A stretch of 64,000 nucleotides of DNA from Streptomyces scabiei 87.22 (GTDB taxonomy: Bacteria; Actinomycetota; Actinomycetes; Streptomycetales; Streptomycetaceae): positions 1,302,001 to 1,366,000 of the forward strand of contig NC_013929.1 of NCBI RefSeq assembly GCF_000091305.1, read 5' to 3'. Both the position numbers and the translations under genes were made by a program. How positions within the stretch are numbered: position 1 is the stretch's first letter; every line of letters begins with the position of its first letter. The notes beneath the pieces are model-generated. The model ran no database searches, was not told the DNA's origin, and was given only the letters and a program-made list of their open reading frames with translations. Below are positions 42,686 to 52,552 of the stretch, piece by piece.

Positions 42686-44068
42686 TCAGGTCAGCTGCCG
42701 GACTCCCGCCCTCGGCCGCATGCGGGGGAACGGCACCGAACGGCGAGGCAGCAGGTTGTGGGCCGGATCGCGGTCGGCGACGAAGGCCCGCGCCAGGGGG
42801 TCGAGCCGGTACGCGCCGAACCGTTCGGTGGTCCGGAGCATGCCTGCCTCGACCAACTCGTCGATCAATTGATCGGCTCCGGCGAGGATTGATTCGTCGC
42901 CGTGAAGCTCCGGCCGGTCCAGGTGCACGAGCCGGTCGAGCAGATCGGAGGCCGGGTCGCCGAGCTGGACGTGCGCCGAGTTGAGGATCTCGCGCATGGA
43001 GAGGTCACCGACGCTCAGCCAGTCCAGCAGCGCCTCCGGGCGGTCGAGCCGGCCCACGGCCTGGCGCAGCGACAGCTCGGGGCGGGCGAGCAGCTTGCGG
43101 GTGGCGATGTCCAGCGCCAGCGGCAGATCGCCGCAGAGGTCGGCCAGCCGGTCGGCGCTCGCCGGGTCGGCCTGGGCGCGCTCCGGCAGGCCCCGGGCGA
43201 TCAGGGCGACGGAGTCGGCCCGCGGCAGCGGCTCCAGCCGGACCCGCCGGACGTCGCGCAGGCCGAGCAGCGAGGAGCGGCTCACCACGAGGGTGGTACT
43301 GGTGGGCGAGTCGACCAGCAGCGGGCGGACCTGCCGCTCGCAGTACACGTCCTCCAGCAGCACGAGCACCCGGCGCTGGACGAGCAGCGAGCGGTAGAGC
43401 CCGGCCCGCTGGTCCACCGTCGCCGGTATGCGCTCGGCGGGCACCCCGAGGGCCGTGAGGAACGCGCCGATCAGCGAGGACACGTCGTACCCTCCCTCGG
43501 GCACCGGTCCGACGACGGCGTGGAGCTGGCCGTCCACCATGCCGGGGGCCAGGTGGTGCGCGTGGTGCAGGGCCAGTTCGCTCTTGCCCACGCCGATCGG
43601 GCCGCTGATGACGACGGGGCCGGCGGGGGCGGCGGCGAGCCGGGCCAGTTCCTCGGCCCGGCCCACCAACCCCTGCGGGCGGGGCGGCAGTTGGAACGGC
43701 TTCGGCAGCGACGGCGTGGCACCCTGCGGCTGCGGGGGTGTCGCCTCCGGCTCCGCTTCCCGCGGCTGCGCGGCCGGGCGCGGCGGTGTCACCGGTACCC
43801 CGCTGCCGGCCGCCGCCAGCCAGCGCCGGCGCCACTCCTCCCGGTCACCCCCGCAGGCGGCCACGTAGGCCAGGGCGACCTGCAGCGTGGGCAGCCGGTG
43901 CCCGTTCGCCGCGCTGGACAGGACCGAGGCCGAGTACATGGCGGCCTTGGCCATGTCCCGGTACGTCGGGCTGCCGGCCTCGATCCGCAGTTTGCGCAGG
44001 CGGCCGGCGAAGTCCGCGACCGCTCCCCCCGAGGCGTCCACCGGTTTCTCCGGTCTCCCCATTTCCAT
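42686..44068 (-). CDS. HTH plus NB-ARC (STAND) transcriptional regulator
   Basis: 460 residues. An N-terminal helix-turn-helix of XRE-like type (FAGRLRKLRIEAG, SVLSSAANGHRLPTLQVALAYVAACGG), a Pro-rich linker and an NB-ARC ATPase module (ISGPIGVGKSELAL as Walker A, RVLVLLEDVY as Walker B, CGDLPLALDIATRKL as the GxP motif) followed by a winged-helix-like part. Terminal sensor repeats are absent, so it is a short STAND protein. It stands directly upstream of the 11-gene operon, same strand, and is a probable pathway regulator. Start ATG 44068 or 44062. Confidence 0.82.
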   Translation of the reverse strand: MEMGRPEKPVDASGGAVADFAGRLRKLRIEAGSPTYRDMAKAAMYSASVLSSAANGHRLPTLQVALAYVAACGGDREEWRRRWLAAAGSGVPVTPPRPAAQPREAEPEATPPQPQGATPSLPKPFQLPPRPQGLVGRAEELARLAAAPAGPVVISGPIGVGKSELALHHAHHLAPGMVDGQLHAVVGPVPEGGYDVSSLIGAFLTALGVPAERIPATVDQRAGLYRSLLVQRRVLVLLEDVYCERQVRPLLVDSPTSTTLVVSRSSLLGLRDVRRVRLEPLPRADSVALIARGLPERAQADPASADRLADLCGDLPLALDIATRKLLARPELSLRQAVGRLDRPEALLDWLSVGDLSMREILNSAHVQLGDPASDLLDRLVHLDRPELHGDESILAGADQLIDELVEAGMLRTTERFGAYRLDPLARAFVADRDPAHNLLPRRSVPFPRMRPRAGVRQLT

Positions 44069-44078
44069 CCCCTGATCT

Positions 44079-44114
44079 CTCGTATACGTACTGGATGGGC
44101 TCGTATACCTCTGG
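44079..44114. promoter_or_regulatory. Direct repeat in the regulator's promoter
   Basis: CTCGTATAC followed shortly by CTGG occurs at 44079-44094 and again at 44100-44114. The repeats start 21 bases apart, two turns of the helix, just upstream of the NB-ARC regulator. This fits a two-site operator, perhaps for autoregulation. Confidence 0.45.
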
Positions 44115-44209
44115 AAAGCGCGAGGGGCGGACCAGTCCGGTGTCACCGACCGACCCGCGCCCCCGTGCGCGGGTACGTCTGACGGGCCGCGAGGTGTCTC
44201 CCGCGCCGC

Positions 44210-45037
44210 TCAGCGACTGAAGCTGCTGTTCACCGCGCCGAAGTCGAGCGCGTCGGCCTGCACGTCGTACGTGCCCTTGCCGACCATCTCGGCGGCGGCC
44301 CGGTGGGCCACCGTGTAGGCGGCCTGGGCGATGGCGGTGCCGACGCTGACCCGGCGGACGCCGACCGCCTCGAACTCGGACACCGTCGGCGCACCCGGAC
44401 CGGCCATCACGTTGACCGGCAGCGGCTGGCCCTTCACCAGCTCGGCGATCACCGCGAGGTCGAGCAGTCCCGGCACGAACAGGACGTCCGCCCCCGCCTC
44501 GGCGCAGGCCGTGGCACGGGCCAGGACGTCGGCCGGCCGGCCCTCGGGCGCGCCGATCCCGAAGAGGAAGACGTCGGTGCGCAGGTTGATCACCAGCTCG
44601 GGCAGCCCGGCGCGCTCCGCGGCCTGTCGCGCGGCGCGGATCCTGGCCGCCTGCTCCTCGGCCGTGAACAGCTCGCCGTTGGGCTTGGAGTCTTCGAGGT
44701 TCACGCCGACGACGCCCGCCCCGATCATGACGGTGACGGTCTCCGCGACGTCCTCGGGCGCGGGCCCGTACCCGCCCTCGATGTCGGCGGTCACCGGGAC
44801 GTCCACGGCGTCGACGATGCGGCGCACCAGGGCCGTCATCTCGTCCCGGGTGAGGGCCTGCTGGTCGGGCTTGCCCGCCGACCAGGACACACCACCGCTG
44901 GTGGTGGCGACGGCCTTGGCGCCGCCCTGGGCGATGAGCGCCGCGCTGCCGGCGTCCCAGGCGTTGGGCAGCACCAGGACGCCCTTGTCGTGCAGTTCGC
45001 GGAAGAGGACGGCCTTGACCTGCTGGTTGTTCGCCAT
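44210..45037 (-). CDS. Isocitrate lyase/PEP mutase superfamily enzyme
   Basis: 275 residues with the family active-site blocks LPNAWDAGSAALIAQGG, PVTADIEGGYG (metal Asp/Glu) and GVVGVNLEDSKP. The members cleave or rearrange C-C or P-C bonds of oxo-acids (2-methylisocitrate lyase-like, carboxyphosphonoenolpyruvate or oxaloacetate-acting). The catalytic KKCGH of isocitrate lyase is absent. No phosphonate genes are nearby. GAAAGG precedes the ATG. A metabolic role in the cluster is uncertain. Confidence 0.83.
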   Translation of the reverse strand: MANNQQVKAVLFRELHDKGVLVLPNAWDAGSAALIAQGGAKAVATTSGGVSWSAGKPDQQALTRDEMTALVRRIVDAVDVPVTADIEGGYGPAPEDVAETVTVMIGAGVVGVNLEDSKPNGELFTAEEQAARIRAARQAAERAGLPELVINLRTDVFLFGIGAPEGRPADVLARATACAEAGADVLFVPGLLDLAVIAELVKGQPLPVNVMAGPGAPTVSEFEAVGVRRVSVGTAIAQAAYTVAHRAAAEMVGKGTYDVQADALDFGAVNSSFSR

Positions 45038-45471
45038 GACGGCACCTTTCACAAAAGAGGATCTAATGAACATGCTTCCCTGAAAGGGAATTACGGTCGA
45101 CGGATTCCGGGGGACTCCGTCAGGTCTGGACCTGAGAGCCGCGCGCCCGGGGACTTGCGGGGAGGGATCCCTCGGCCGGTCGATGCGACCAGGTCCGCGA
45201 CCGGCCCACGAACCGAGGTGGCGCCTCCATGGAGCACGGCGGGGGCGCCACCTCCGGATCGGAAGGGACGGGTCGCAAGGACGGGCGGACGGACGGGTCG
45301 GAAGGACGGGTCGGAAGGACGGATGACGCGGACCGGACGACGAGGACCGGGTGGAGAGGAGAACCGGGTGCGGGGGACGGGGCCGGCAAGGCCGTTTCGG
45401 AGGGGACTGAACGGAAGTGGCCGGCCGGACGGGAGGGGGACGGACGTGTGCGGCGGTTCGGATCGCGGACG
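45038..45471. other. 434-base intergenic stretch with short tandem repeats
   Basis: No gene is seen. The middle (about 45230-45420) is G-rich and low in complexity, with two exact copies of GGACGGGTCGGAA at 45291-45316 and further related copies. The promoter of the PEP-mutase-like gene must lie near 45038-45110, which is less GC-rich. Confidence 0.5.
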
Positions 45472-46746
45472 TCACACGGCCGCGGGCTCCCGCAGCAGCG
45501 TCTTGTCGGTCACCGGACGCTTCATCGTCACGGACATGATCGCCGCGCCGATGCTGAGGGCACCGGCGACGTACCACGCGGGCGCGTAGCTGCCGAAGCC
45601 GTCGCGGGTGAGGCCGGCCGCGGTGGCGGCGAAGGCGGCACCGAGCTGGTGGGCGGCGAAGATCCAGCCGAACACGATCGGCGCGGACATGCCGAAGTAC
45701 TCACGGCACAGGGCGACGGTCGGCGGCACGGTGGCGATGAAGTCGAGTCCGTAGAAGATGACGAACACCAGCATGAAGCCGGTGACCTCTGCGCTGAACA
45801 GCTGCGGCAGGATCAGCAGCGACACCCCGCGCAGCGCGTAGTAGGCGAGCAGCAGGATCCGCGAGTCGTAGCGGTCGCTGAGCCAGCCGGACAGGACCGT
45901 GCCGATGAGGTCGAAGATGCCGATCAGGGCGAGCAGCCCCGCGGCGGTGACCGTCGGCATGCCGTGGTCGTGGGCGGCGGGGATGAAGTGGGTGTTGACC
46001 AGCCCGTTGCTGGTGGCGCCGCAGATGGCGAACGCCAGGGCGAGGAACCAGAACGGCTTGGTGCGGGCGGCGCTCTTGAGACCGTCGAGGGCGAGCCGTG
46101 CCGCGTTGTTGACGGGCGGCGGCGTGGGGACGATCTCGTCCGCGCCGTACGGCGGGATCCCGACGTCGGCGGGGTGCTCACGGAAGAAGATCAGCACGAG
46201 CGGCACCGTGGCGAAGGCCACCACGGCCACCACGATCGCCGCGGTCCGCCAGCCGCCGGGCGCCTCGGAGAGCTTCGCCACCAGCGGCAGGAACACCAGG
46301 GAGCCGGTGGCGCCGCCCGCCGAGAGCAGGCCGGTGACCAGGCCCTGCTGCTTGACGAACCAGCGCGTGCCGATCGTGGCGACGAAGCCCAGGGAGATGG
46401 CGCCGGCGCCCAGGCCGACCATGACGCCCCAGAGCATCACCAGCTGCCAGGACGCGGTCATGAAGATGGTCAGGCCGCTGCCCAGGGCGATCAGCGACAT
46501 GGCGCCCGCGGTCACCTTGCGCACGCCGAAGCGTTCCATCAGCGCGGCGGCGAACGGCGCGGTGACGCCGTAGAGGGCGAGGTTGACGGACATGGCGAAA
46601 CCGATGGTCCCGTTGGACCATCCGAACTCGCGATGCAGCGGCTCCACCAGGGCACCGGGGGTCGCCCGGAACCCAGCCGCCGCGACCAGCGCGACGAATC
46701 CGATGGCCGCGATCATCCACGGCCACATGAACTTGTGACGAATCAT
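45472..46746 (-). CDS. MFS exporter (oxalate/formate antiporter-like group)
   Basis: 424 residues and 12 predicted helices. The N-terminal half has MERFGVRKVTAGAM and a central loop, and the sequence resembles the OFA-like MFS group, widely found as exporters in secondary-metabolite clusters. It is the only transporter in the 31-64 kb region and is the obvious candidate for product export or self-resistance. Confidence 0.86.
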   Translation of the reverse strand: MIRHKFMWPWMIAAIGFVALVAAAGFRATPGALVEPLHREFGWSNGTIGFAMSVNLALYGVTAPFAAALMERFGVRKVTAGAMSLIALGSGLTIFMTASWQLVMLWGVMVGLGAGAISLGFVATIGTRWFVKQQGLVTGLLSAGGATGSLVFLPLVAKLSEAPGGWRTAAIVVAVVAFATVPLVLIFFREHPADVGIPPYGADEIVPTPPPVNNAARLALDGLKSAARTKPFWFLALAFAICGATSNGLVNTHFIPAAHDHGMPTVTAAGLLALIGIFDLIGTVLSGWLSDRYDSRILLLAYYALRGVSLLILPQLFSAEVTGFMLVFVIFYGLDFIATVPPTVALCREYFGMSAPIVFGWIFAAHQLGAAFAATAAGLTRDGFGSYAPAWYVAGALSIGAAIMSVTMKRPVTDKTLLREPAAV

Positions 46747-46856
46747 TCGTCCAGCGTGGTGGATGCCCGACGGCCCGGAAAGCCGAGCGCGAACACCTTG
46801 TCAGGTCCGCGCTTACCATGGGCCGGCAGCGCGATCGCCGTCGGCCGGCGGGGCGT

Positions 46857-48716
46857 TCAGCCTCCGATGGTGAGCCGCCGCTTCTCGGTCGTCTGGTCGA
46901 TCTCGGACGAGCGGACGGTCAGCGTCACCGTCCACGCGCCCGCCAGCGGAAGCCGGACCACGCCCTTCCAGCTGCCGGTGCCGTCCGCACGGAGCGTCAC
47001 CCGCAGCGGGCCGAGGTTCTCGGCCGGCAGCGTGAAGGCCAGCCCGGTCTCGGGCACCTCGGCAGGCCGCCCGTCGGCCCCGGCCAGCCGCAGTGTCACG
47101 GTACGGCCGCCGGACGCGGCCGGGGCGAGCCGTACCGTCGCCGTGCCCCGGGCGTTCGCGGTCCGGCCGCCCGTGTCGTACGGGATCGTCAGCGTCAGGG
47201 GCCGGGCGGACGCGGCGCTCGCTGCCGGGTCGCGCGGGGCGGAGCCGTCCGTGCCCGCCGTCCGGGCCGGGGGTGTGGCGGTGAGCATGGTGGTGACCAC
47301 GAGGACGGCGACGGCCATGACCGACTCCGCGAGGACGGAACGGCGCAGGGCCACCCGCGCGGACCCGTGCGGACCCACTCGCGCGGACGCGTCCCCGGCC
47401 TCCGACGGCGCCGGGTCCGCCGCCGGGTCGGCGGAGTCTGCCGCCCGTGTCCCGGAGCGTCGCAGGCGGGCGAGGCGGGAGCGGGAGAACCAGGCCGCCG
47501 CGAGCATCAGGGTCACGCACCCGGCCTTGATCAGCAGCAGCCGGCCGTACTCGGTGTCGAACAGCGCCGCCCAGGAGCCCAGCCCGCGCCAGGACTGGTA
47601 CAGCCCCGTCAGGACGAGGACCGTCACCGAACCGGCCGCCACCAGGGAGAAGCGGTCCACCGCGGCGGGCGTGAGCCCTTGCCGGAGCCCGACCGCCAGC
47701 GTCACCAGGCCGCCCAGCCAGGCCGCCATCGCCAGCAGATGCAGCGCGGTCACCGGCAGGGCCAGCCAGACCTGGATGCCCTCGGAGGCGTGGTTCGTCA
47801 TGACCCAGGTCGCCGACAGCCCGACCGCCAGCGCCAGTCCGGCCGCGCCGAGCCTCCGCCGGGACCAGGGCCGGCCCTTCACCGCGTCGTCGGCGTTCCC
47901 CGACGGCGTGGACTGCCCCAACTGGCCCACCAGCAGCACCAGATACACACCGCTGGCGGCGAGCAGCAGCAGGCGGATCGCCAGGGCGACGTAGATCCGC
48001 TCGTCCATGGGGACATGGGCCTGCGCCGTCGCGGGATCCGCCGACGGCGTGACACCGCTGCCCTGTTCGTAGGGGCCGCGCAGCATCATCAGCACGATGG
48101 TGGAGCCCAGCAGACCGATCCAGCCGGCCGCCAGCAGCTTCTGCACGCGCCGGACCGCCGCGCCCGCCGGCCAGCAGATCAGGACGAAGGCCACCGCACC
48201 CGCGAGCAGCGCGAACGCGGCGTACGCGACCGCGCGCCCGGTGCCGTACAGGAAGGAGATCAGACCGTCGGTGCGGGCGCCCCGCAGTTCCTCGACGGAG
48301 ACGGAGCTGGCGGACGGCTTGCCGACGGAGAACGTGAACGCGCCGCCGCCCGGGTGCGAGTCGGCGAAGATGACCTGCCAGGCCACCGTGTAGGTGCCGT
48401 CGGCGAGGCCGTCGCGCAGGGCCACCCGCACCGTCTCCGCGCGGTCGCCGGCGTGTCGGGGGGTGCCCGTGTCGACCCGTTCGCCCGCCGGGTCGAGGAT
48501 CCGGAGCGCGTCGGCCGGCAGCGTCACCCCCTCGCTGAAGGTGAGCGTGACGGCGGACGGCTGCCTCGGTACGACCGAGTCCGCCGCCGGGTCGGTGGAG
48601 TCGAGTTCCGCGTGGGCGGCCGCGGTTCCGGCCCCGCCCAGCACGATCAGCACGGCCGCGAGCACCGCCGTCAGCGCGCCGAGTGCCCGGCGCACCCGCA
48701 CGGATCCCCTGTTCAT
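46857..48716 (-). CDS. CopC-CopD fusion (YcnJ-type copper protein)
   Basis: 619 residues. A signal peptide ends at AAAHAELDSTDP, placing the copper-ligand His at the mature N-terminus; a CopC domain with FADSHPGGGAF supplies the second His. Eight or so membrane helices form the CopD part (NHASEGIQVWLALPVTALHLLAMAAWLGG), then an extracytoplasmic beta domain of about 150 residues. It probably helps copper uptake or delivery. The gene has no evident link to the biosynthetic genes around it, unless a copper enzyme is involved. Confidence 0.88.
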   Translation of the reverse strand: MNRGSVRVRRALGALTAVLAAVLIVLGGAGTAAAHAELDSTDPAADSVVPRQPSAVTLTFSEGVTLPADALRILDPAGERVDTGTPRHAGDRAETVRVALRDGLADGTYTVAWQVIFADSHPGGGAFTFSVGKPSASSVSVEELRGARTDGLISFLYGTGRAVAYAAFALLAGAVAFVLICWPAGAAVRRVQKLLAAGWIGLLGSTIVLMMLRGPYEQGSGVTPSADPATAQAHVPMDERIYVALAIRLLLLAASGVYLVLLVGQLGQSTPSGNADDAVKGRPWSRRRLGAAGLALAVGLSATWVMTNHASEGIQVWLALPVTALHLLAMAAWLGGLVTLAVGLRQGLTPAAVDRFSLVAAGSVTVLVLTGLYQSWRGLGSWAALFDTEYGRLLLIKAGCVTLMLAAAWFSRSRLARLRRSGTRAADSADPAADPAPSEAGDASARVGPHGSARVALRRSVLAESVMAVAVLVVTTMLTATPPARTAGTDGSAPRDPAASAASARPLTLTIPYDTGGRTANARGTATVRLAPAASGGRTVTLRLAGADGRPAEVPETGLAFTLPAENLGPLRVTLRADGTGSWKGVVRLPLAGAWTVTLTVRSSEIDQTTEKRRLTIGG

Positions 48717-48837
48717 ACCTGCCTGCTCCCCCGTCGGTGGGTGATCGGCCCGCCCCGCGCGCGAGCGGGACGGGATGACGGACTCGTGGTCGTGGACGGC
48801 CGCGCGGACCCGGCCCCGGGTGCGCACGGCCCCGGCG

Positions 48838-49647
48838 TCATGAACTCCGCCGCGCCGGCGGGTTGTCGAGCGTGAGGGCGGTGCAGCGGACCCCGCCGCC
48901 GCCCTTGGACAGTTCGGTCGTGTCGAGTTCGACCACCTCCAGGCCCCGGTCCCGCAGCGCGGCGGCGAGCAGCGGCGCGCCCCGCGTCATGGTCACGGTG
49001 GTGCCGTCGCTGACGAGGTTCAGCGCGAACCGCGCGGCCTCCTCGGCGGACACCTCGACCAGCTCGGCCCCGAGCCCCCGCAGGGTCCGCAGGCTGGGCG
49101 CGTCCAGGGCCTCGGGGCAGTACGCCAGCAGGCCCGGGGCGAGGACACCGACGGCCAGGTCGAGGTCGTACCAGCGGCTGCTCACCGTGCGCAGCGGAAC
49201 CACCTCGTAGTCCAGTTCGCGGGCCAGCACCCGGAGCATCCGCTCGTCGGTGCGCTGGCCGTACGCCGTGAGCAGCAGCTCCCCGTACGCCAGCGCGTCG
49301 CCCTGGCCGCTGAACGCGTACGGCGCCTCGACGACCTCGAACCCGCGGTCGGCCAGCCATTCCTCGAAGTATGGCAGTTCGGCCTTGCGTTCGGCCGGCG
49401 GGTTGCCGAGAAGGGCCCGGTCGCCGCGGACGACGGCGGCGTTGGCGGTGAACACCATGTCCGGGCAGTTCGGTGCGGACGGCACGTACTCCACCTTGCG
49501 GCCGGCCGCGAGGTGCGCGTCCACGATGGCCTGGTGCTCGGCGTGGGCCGCCTCGATGTCGGGCTGGACGGCTGTGTCCATATAGGGGTTGATCGCATAG
49601 TCGACCCGGAAGTGGCTCACGTCGGAGACAAGCAGTTCGCTGTTCAC
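48838..49647 (-). CDS. DDAH-like protein with altered active site
   Basis: 269 residues, clearly homologous to the protein at 32654 (HFRVDYAINPYMD, CPDMVFTANAAVV, RFALNLVSDG, GGGVRCTALTL). Cys255 is kept, but the catalytic Glu position is Ser113 (AFSGQGDAL) and the His position is Asp161 (RWYDLDL). Hydrolase activity by the usual mechanism is therefore doubtful; it may act on another substrate, use Asp as base, or bind ligand. GTG start with AAAGGG upstream. It is divergent from the DAHP-synthase operon. Confidence 0.82.
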   Translation of the reverse strand: MNSELLVSDVSHFRVDYAINPYMDTAVQPDIEAAHAEHQAIVDAHLAAGRKVEYVPSAPNCPDMVFTANAAVVRGDRALLGNPPAERKAELPYFEEWLADRGFEVVEAPYAFSGQGDALAYGELLLTAYGQRTDERMLRVLARELDYEVVPLRTVSSRWYDLDLAVGVLAPGLLAYCPEALDAPSLRTLRGLGAELVEVSAEEAARFALNLVSDGTTVTMTRGAPLLAAALRDRGLEVVELDTTELSKGGGGVRCTALTLDNPPARRSS

Positions 49648-50313
49648 GGTGCCCTTTCTGGTGGTCTGTAGGAGCCGCCCGGTCGGCCGGGCCCCGTACG
49701 TCTCGCGCGGCCGCGTCGGACCGGATCGTCGGTGTGTTCGGTCCGGTCCCGGCTGGGGTGATCGGCGTCCGCGTACCGACGAGTCCAACAGGGCCCCGGA
49801 TTGACCGGGAGCTTTGAACGGCGAAAGCAATCAAGTACGGGGTGGGGTGGCGTCGTTGTCGTCGGCCGTCAGGGCCTTCCAGGGGCACGCACGCACGCAC
49901 CGAGGCGGCCCGTGGGACACACCGGCGCGGCCCGTGGCACGCACCCACGCATCCCGTGGCGCGCGCCGCACCCGGGCCCAGAGAGGGGCCGGCACCCCGG
50001 CAGAACACACCCCCGAGGCCGCCGCGCGCCAAAGGTACGGACTTGACGGAGTCGGCCCGGCACTTTCGGAGAAGGGGAGGGTGCCGGTGCGCGGTCGCGG
50101 AGTATTCAAGGAGCCGGTTCGAACGGCTTCGCGTCCCGCCGAACGGCGAAGTCCCGCGGAGCCCGGCGAAGTCGGCCGCCGCGCGATCGACCGCCCGTGC
50201 CACGACGGCACGCGGGACGAGGGTCGTCCGTCCGCGCGGCGCGGGGAGCGGTGCGGCGTTTCGGACATGCCCTCTCAGTTTCGGTGAACGATTCTCGACC
50301 ACGGAGGTTCTTG
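49648..50313. other. 666-base divergent control region
   Basis: No believable gene. It separates the DDAH-like gene from the 3-hydroxyanthranilate operon and must hold both promoters. The part 49880-50000 is low-complexity with imperfect repeats of GCGGCCCGTGG and CACGCACGCA. No butyrolactone-receptor-type box was found in it. Confidence 0.45.
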
Positions 50314-51552
50314 GTGACCAGCGACGCGATCGCGACCCGACCGGTATCAGCCGGGCCGGCCCTGTTGGACGACCCGGGCGAGCTGTGGCGGGCCCTGCCC
50401 GCGCGGCAGCAGCCGGAGTGGGAGAACCTCGACCTTCTGGCCACGGTCACGTTCGACCTGGCCGACCGGCCGGGGCTGGTCACGGCCGGGGAGGTGGCCG
50501 AACTGCGGGGCCTGCTGGCCCAGGTGGTGGCCGGACGGTTCCAGGTGGTCCAGGCGGGGGACTGCGCCGAGGACCCGGCCGAGTGCGAGCCCGGCCACGT
50601 CACCCGCAAGGTGGCGCTGCTGGAGGCCCTCGCCGGGGTGATGTCCATGAACACCCTGCTGCCCACCCTCAGGGTCGGCCGGATGGCCGGCCAGTTCGCC
50701 AAGCCGCGCTCCCGCCCGACCGAGCTGGTGGACGGCGTCGAACTGCCGGTCTACCGGGGCCACATGGTCAACAGCGCCGAGCCGGACGCGCGTTCCCGGC
50801 GCCCGGACCCGCGCCGGCTGCGCTCGGGCTACGACGCGGCGAGCCGGGCCATGGAGGCGCTGCGGTCCCGGATCGCCCTGCAGCCCCCGGCCTTCGTCAC
50901 CCCGGTGTGGACCAGCCACGAGGCCCTGCTGCTCGACTACGAGGCGCCGCTGATCCGCACCGACGAGACGGGCCGGCGCTATCTCGCCTCGACCCACTGG
51001 CCGTGGATCGGGTACCGCACCAATCAACTGGACGGCGCCCATGTGGCGTTGCTGGCGTCCGTGGCCAACCCGGTGGCCTCCAAGGTCGGCCCGGACATGC
51101 GGGTCGACGAGCTGCTGGCCCTGTGCGAGCGGCTGGACCCCGACCGTGAGCCGGGCCGCCTCACGCTGATCGCCCGGATGGGCGCGGACGCGGTCGCCGA
51201 GCGGCTGCCCGCCTTGGCCGCGGCCGTCCGCGACGCCGGGCACCCGGTGGTCTGGCTGTCGGACCCGATGCACGGCAACACGGTCAGCGCGGCGGGCGGT
51301 CTGAAGACCAGGCTCGTGGCGAGCGTCGTCCGTGAGGTGCGGGAGTTCCAGAAGGCGATCGACGAGGCCGGGGCGGTCGCGGGCGGTCTGCACCTGGAGT
51401 CCACCCCCGACGACGTCGTCGAATGCGTCGACGACGCGCGTTCCATGGACTCCCTCGGGGACCGGTACACGAGCCTGTGCGATCCGCGGCTGAATCCGGC
51501 GCAGGCGCTGGAGGTTGCCGCCGCCTGGCAGGGCCGGTCGCTGCTGCACTGA
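50314..51552 (+). CDS. Class II DAHP synthase (PhzC-type)
   Basis: 412 residues. Family blocks: [70 protein letters not shown] and [13 protein letters not shown]. It condenses PEP and erythrose-4-phosphate, the first shikimate step. A copy inside a cluster serves to raise chorismate supply, as in phenazine loci. GGAGG 6 bases before the GTG marks the start. First gene of a five-gene rightward unit. Confidence 0.92.
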   Translation: MTSDAIATRPVSAGPALLDDPGELWRALPARQQPEWENLDLLATVTFDLADRPGLVTAGEVAELRGLLAQVVAGRFQVVQAGDCAEDPAECEPGHVTRKVALLEALAGVMSMNTLLPTLRVGRMAGQFAKPRSRPTELVDGVELPVYRGHMVNSAEPDARSRRPDPRRLRSGYDAASRAMEALRSRIALQPPAFVTPVWTSHEALLLDYEAPLIRTDETGRRYLASTHWPWIGYRTNQLDGAHVALLASVANPVASKVGPDMRVDELLALCERLDPDREPGRLTLIARMGADAVAERLPALAAAVRDAGHPVVWLSDPMHGNTVSAAGGLKTRLVASVVREVREFQKAIDEAGAVAGGLHLESTPDDVVECVDDARSMDSLGDRYTSLCDPRLNPAQALEVAAAWQGRSLLH

Positions 51553-51627
51553 CGCGGGCCGCGTTCCGGTCCCCCGGTGAAACCCCTGGTCGGCCCCGGC
51601 CGATCGTCGTCGATCTTTGGATTCGTC

Positions 51628-52428
51628 ATGGATGTCGGTGGAACAGACAACGTCGATGGAATAGCGGACAGCGTCGCCCTGGTCACCGGAGCGGCCGGGG
51701 GCATGGGCGAGGCCGTGGTGCGTACGCTCGCCGAGCGCGGCGCCGTGGTCGCGATGCTGGACCGGAGGGCGGACCGGCTGGAGGAACTGGCCGCGCGGAT
51801 CAGGAAGTCGGGCGGGCGGGCGGAGGCGTTCCCCGCCGACGTCACCGACGGCGCCGCCGTCGAGACCGCCGTCGAGCTGGTGGAGCGGCGCCTCGGCCCG
51901 CTGGCCCATCTCGTCAACGGAGCCGGGGTGTTGCGACCGGGCCGGGCGTGGGCCCTCACCGACGAGGACTGGGCGTCGACCTTCGCGGTGAACACCGCGG
52001 GCGTCTTCCACGTCTCCCGCGCGGTGGTCCGGCGCATGATCGAGCGGCGGCGGGGTGCCATCGTGACGGTGGCGTCCAACGCGGCCGGCACGCCCCGCAT
52101 GGACATGGCCGCGTACGTGGCGTCCAAGGCCGCCTCCACCATGTTCACCAAGTGTCTGGGGCTGGAGGTGTCGCGCTTCGGGATCCGCTGCAACGTGGTG
52201 GCGCCCGGTTCCACCGACACCCCGATGCTGACCGCGCTCTGGGACGCGGACGCCGAGCGGGCGTCGGTCGAGGGCGTCTCGTCGGCCTTCCGTGTCGGCA
52301 TCCCGCTGGGGCGCATCGCGCGTCCGCAGCACGTCGCCGACGCGGTGGTGTTCCTGCTCTCCGACCGGGCCGCGCACATCACGATGCAGGACCTGACCGT
52401 CGACGGCGGCGCGGCGCTGGGTCACTAG
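51628..52428 (+). CDS. SDR dehydrogenase, EntA/DhbA-like
   Basis: 266 residues. Cofactor loop [21 protein letters not shown], the Ser of TVASNAAG and Tyr-x3-Lys in AAYVASKAA are intact. The C-terminal part ([28 protein letters not shown]) is that of 2,3-dihydro-2,3-dihydroxybenzoate dehydrogenase. Next to PhzD- and PhzE-type genes its likely substrate is trans-2,3-dihydro-3-hydroxyanthranilate, giving 3-hydroxyanthranilate. Start 51628 (ATG) has no strong ribosome site; a GTG at 51577 is possible. Confidence 0.88.
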   Translation: MDVGGTDNVDGIADSVALVTGAAGGMGEAVVRTLAERGAVVAMLDRRADRLEELAARIRKSGGRAEAFPADVTDGAAVETAVELVERRLGPLAHLVNGAGVLRPGRAWALTDEDWASTFAVNTAGVFHVSRAVVRRMIERRRGAIVTVASNAAGTPRMDMAAYVASKAASTMFTKCLGLEVSRFGIRCNVVAPGSTDTPMLTALWDADAERASVEGVSSAFRVGIPLGRIARPQHVADAVVFLLSDRAAHITMQDLTVDGGAALGH

Positions 52429-52452
52429 TGCCTTCATCTTGCCGCCGGCCCT

Positions 52453-52499
52453 GGTGGCGCGGGGTGCGGTGCGACGCCCGCACCGCACCCCGCGCCACC
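52453..52499. terminator. Large hairpin inside the aromatic operon
   Basis: A perfect 21-base stem (52453-52473 with 52479-52499, arm GGTGGCGCGGGGTGCGGTGCG) and a 5-base loop lie in the 124-base gap between the SDR and isochorismatase genes. Three C-rich repeats follow (about 52510-52536). It could partly stop transcription or shield the upstream mRNA, setting different levels within the operon. Confidence 0.55.
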
Positions 52500-52552
52500 G
52501 GGGCCGCACCGGCCCCCCGGCCCCCCGGCCCCCCGGAGAGGAGACATTCCGT

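Noticed and set aside
44210..45037. PEP mutase of a phosphonate pathway
   Set aside because: No phosphonopyruvate decarboxylase or other phosphonate gene is nearby; superfamily membership alone is not enough.
49801..50287. Plus- and minus-strand frames in the divergent control region
   Set aside because: They are Arg/Pro/Thr-rich random-looking translations of low-complexity DNA and lack ribosome sites.
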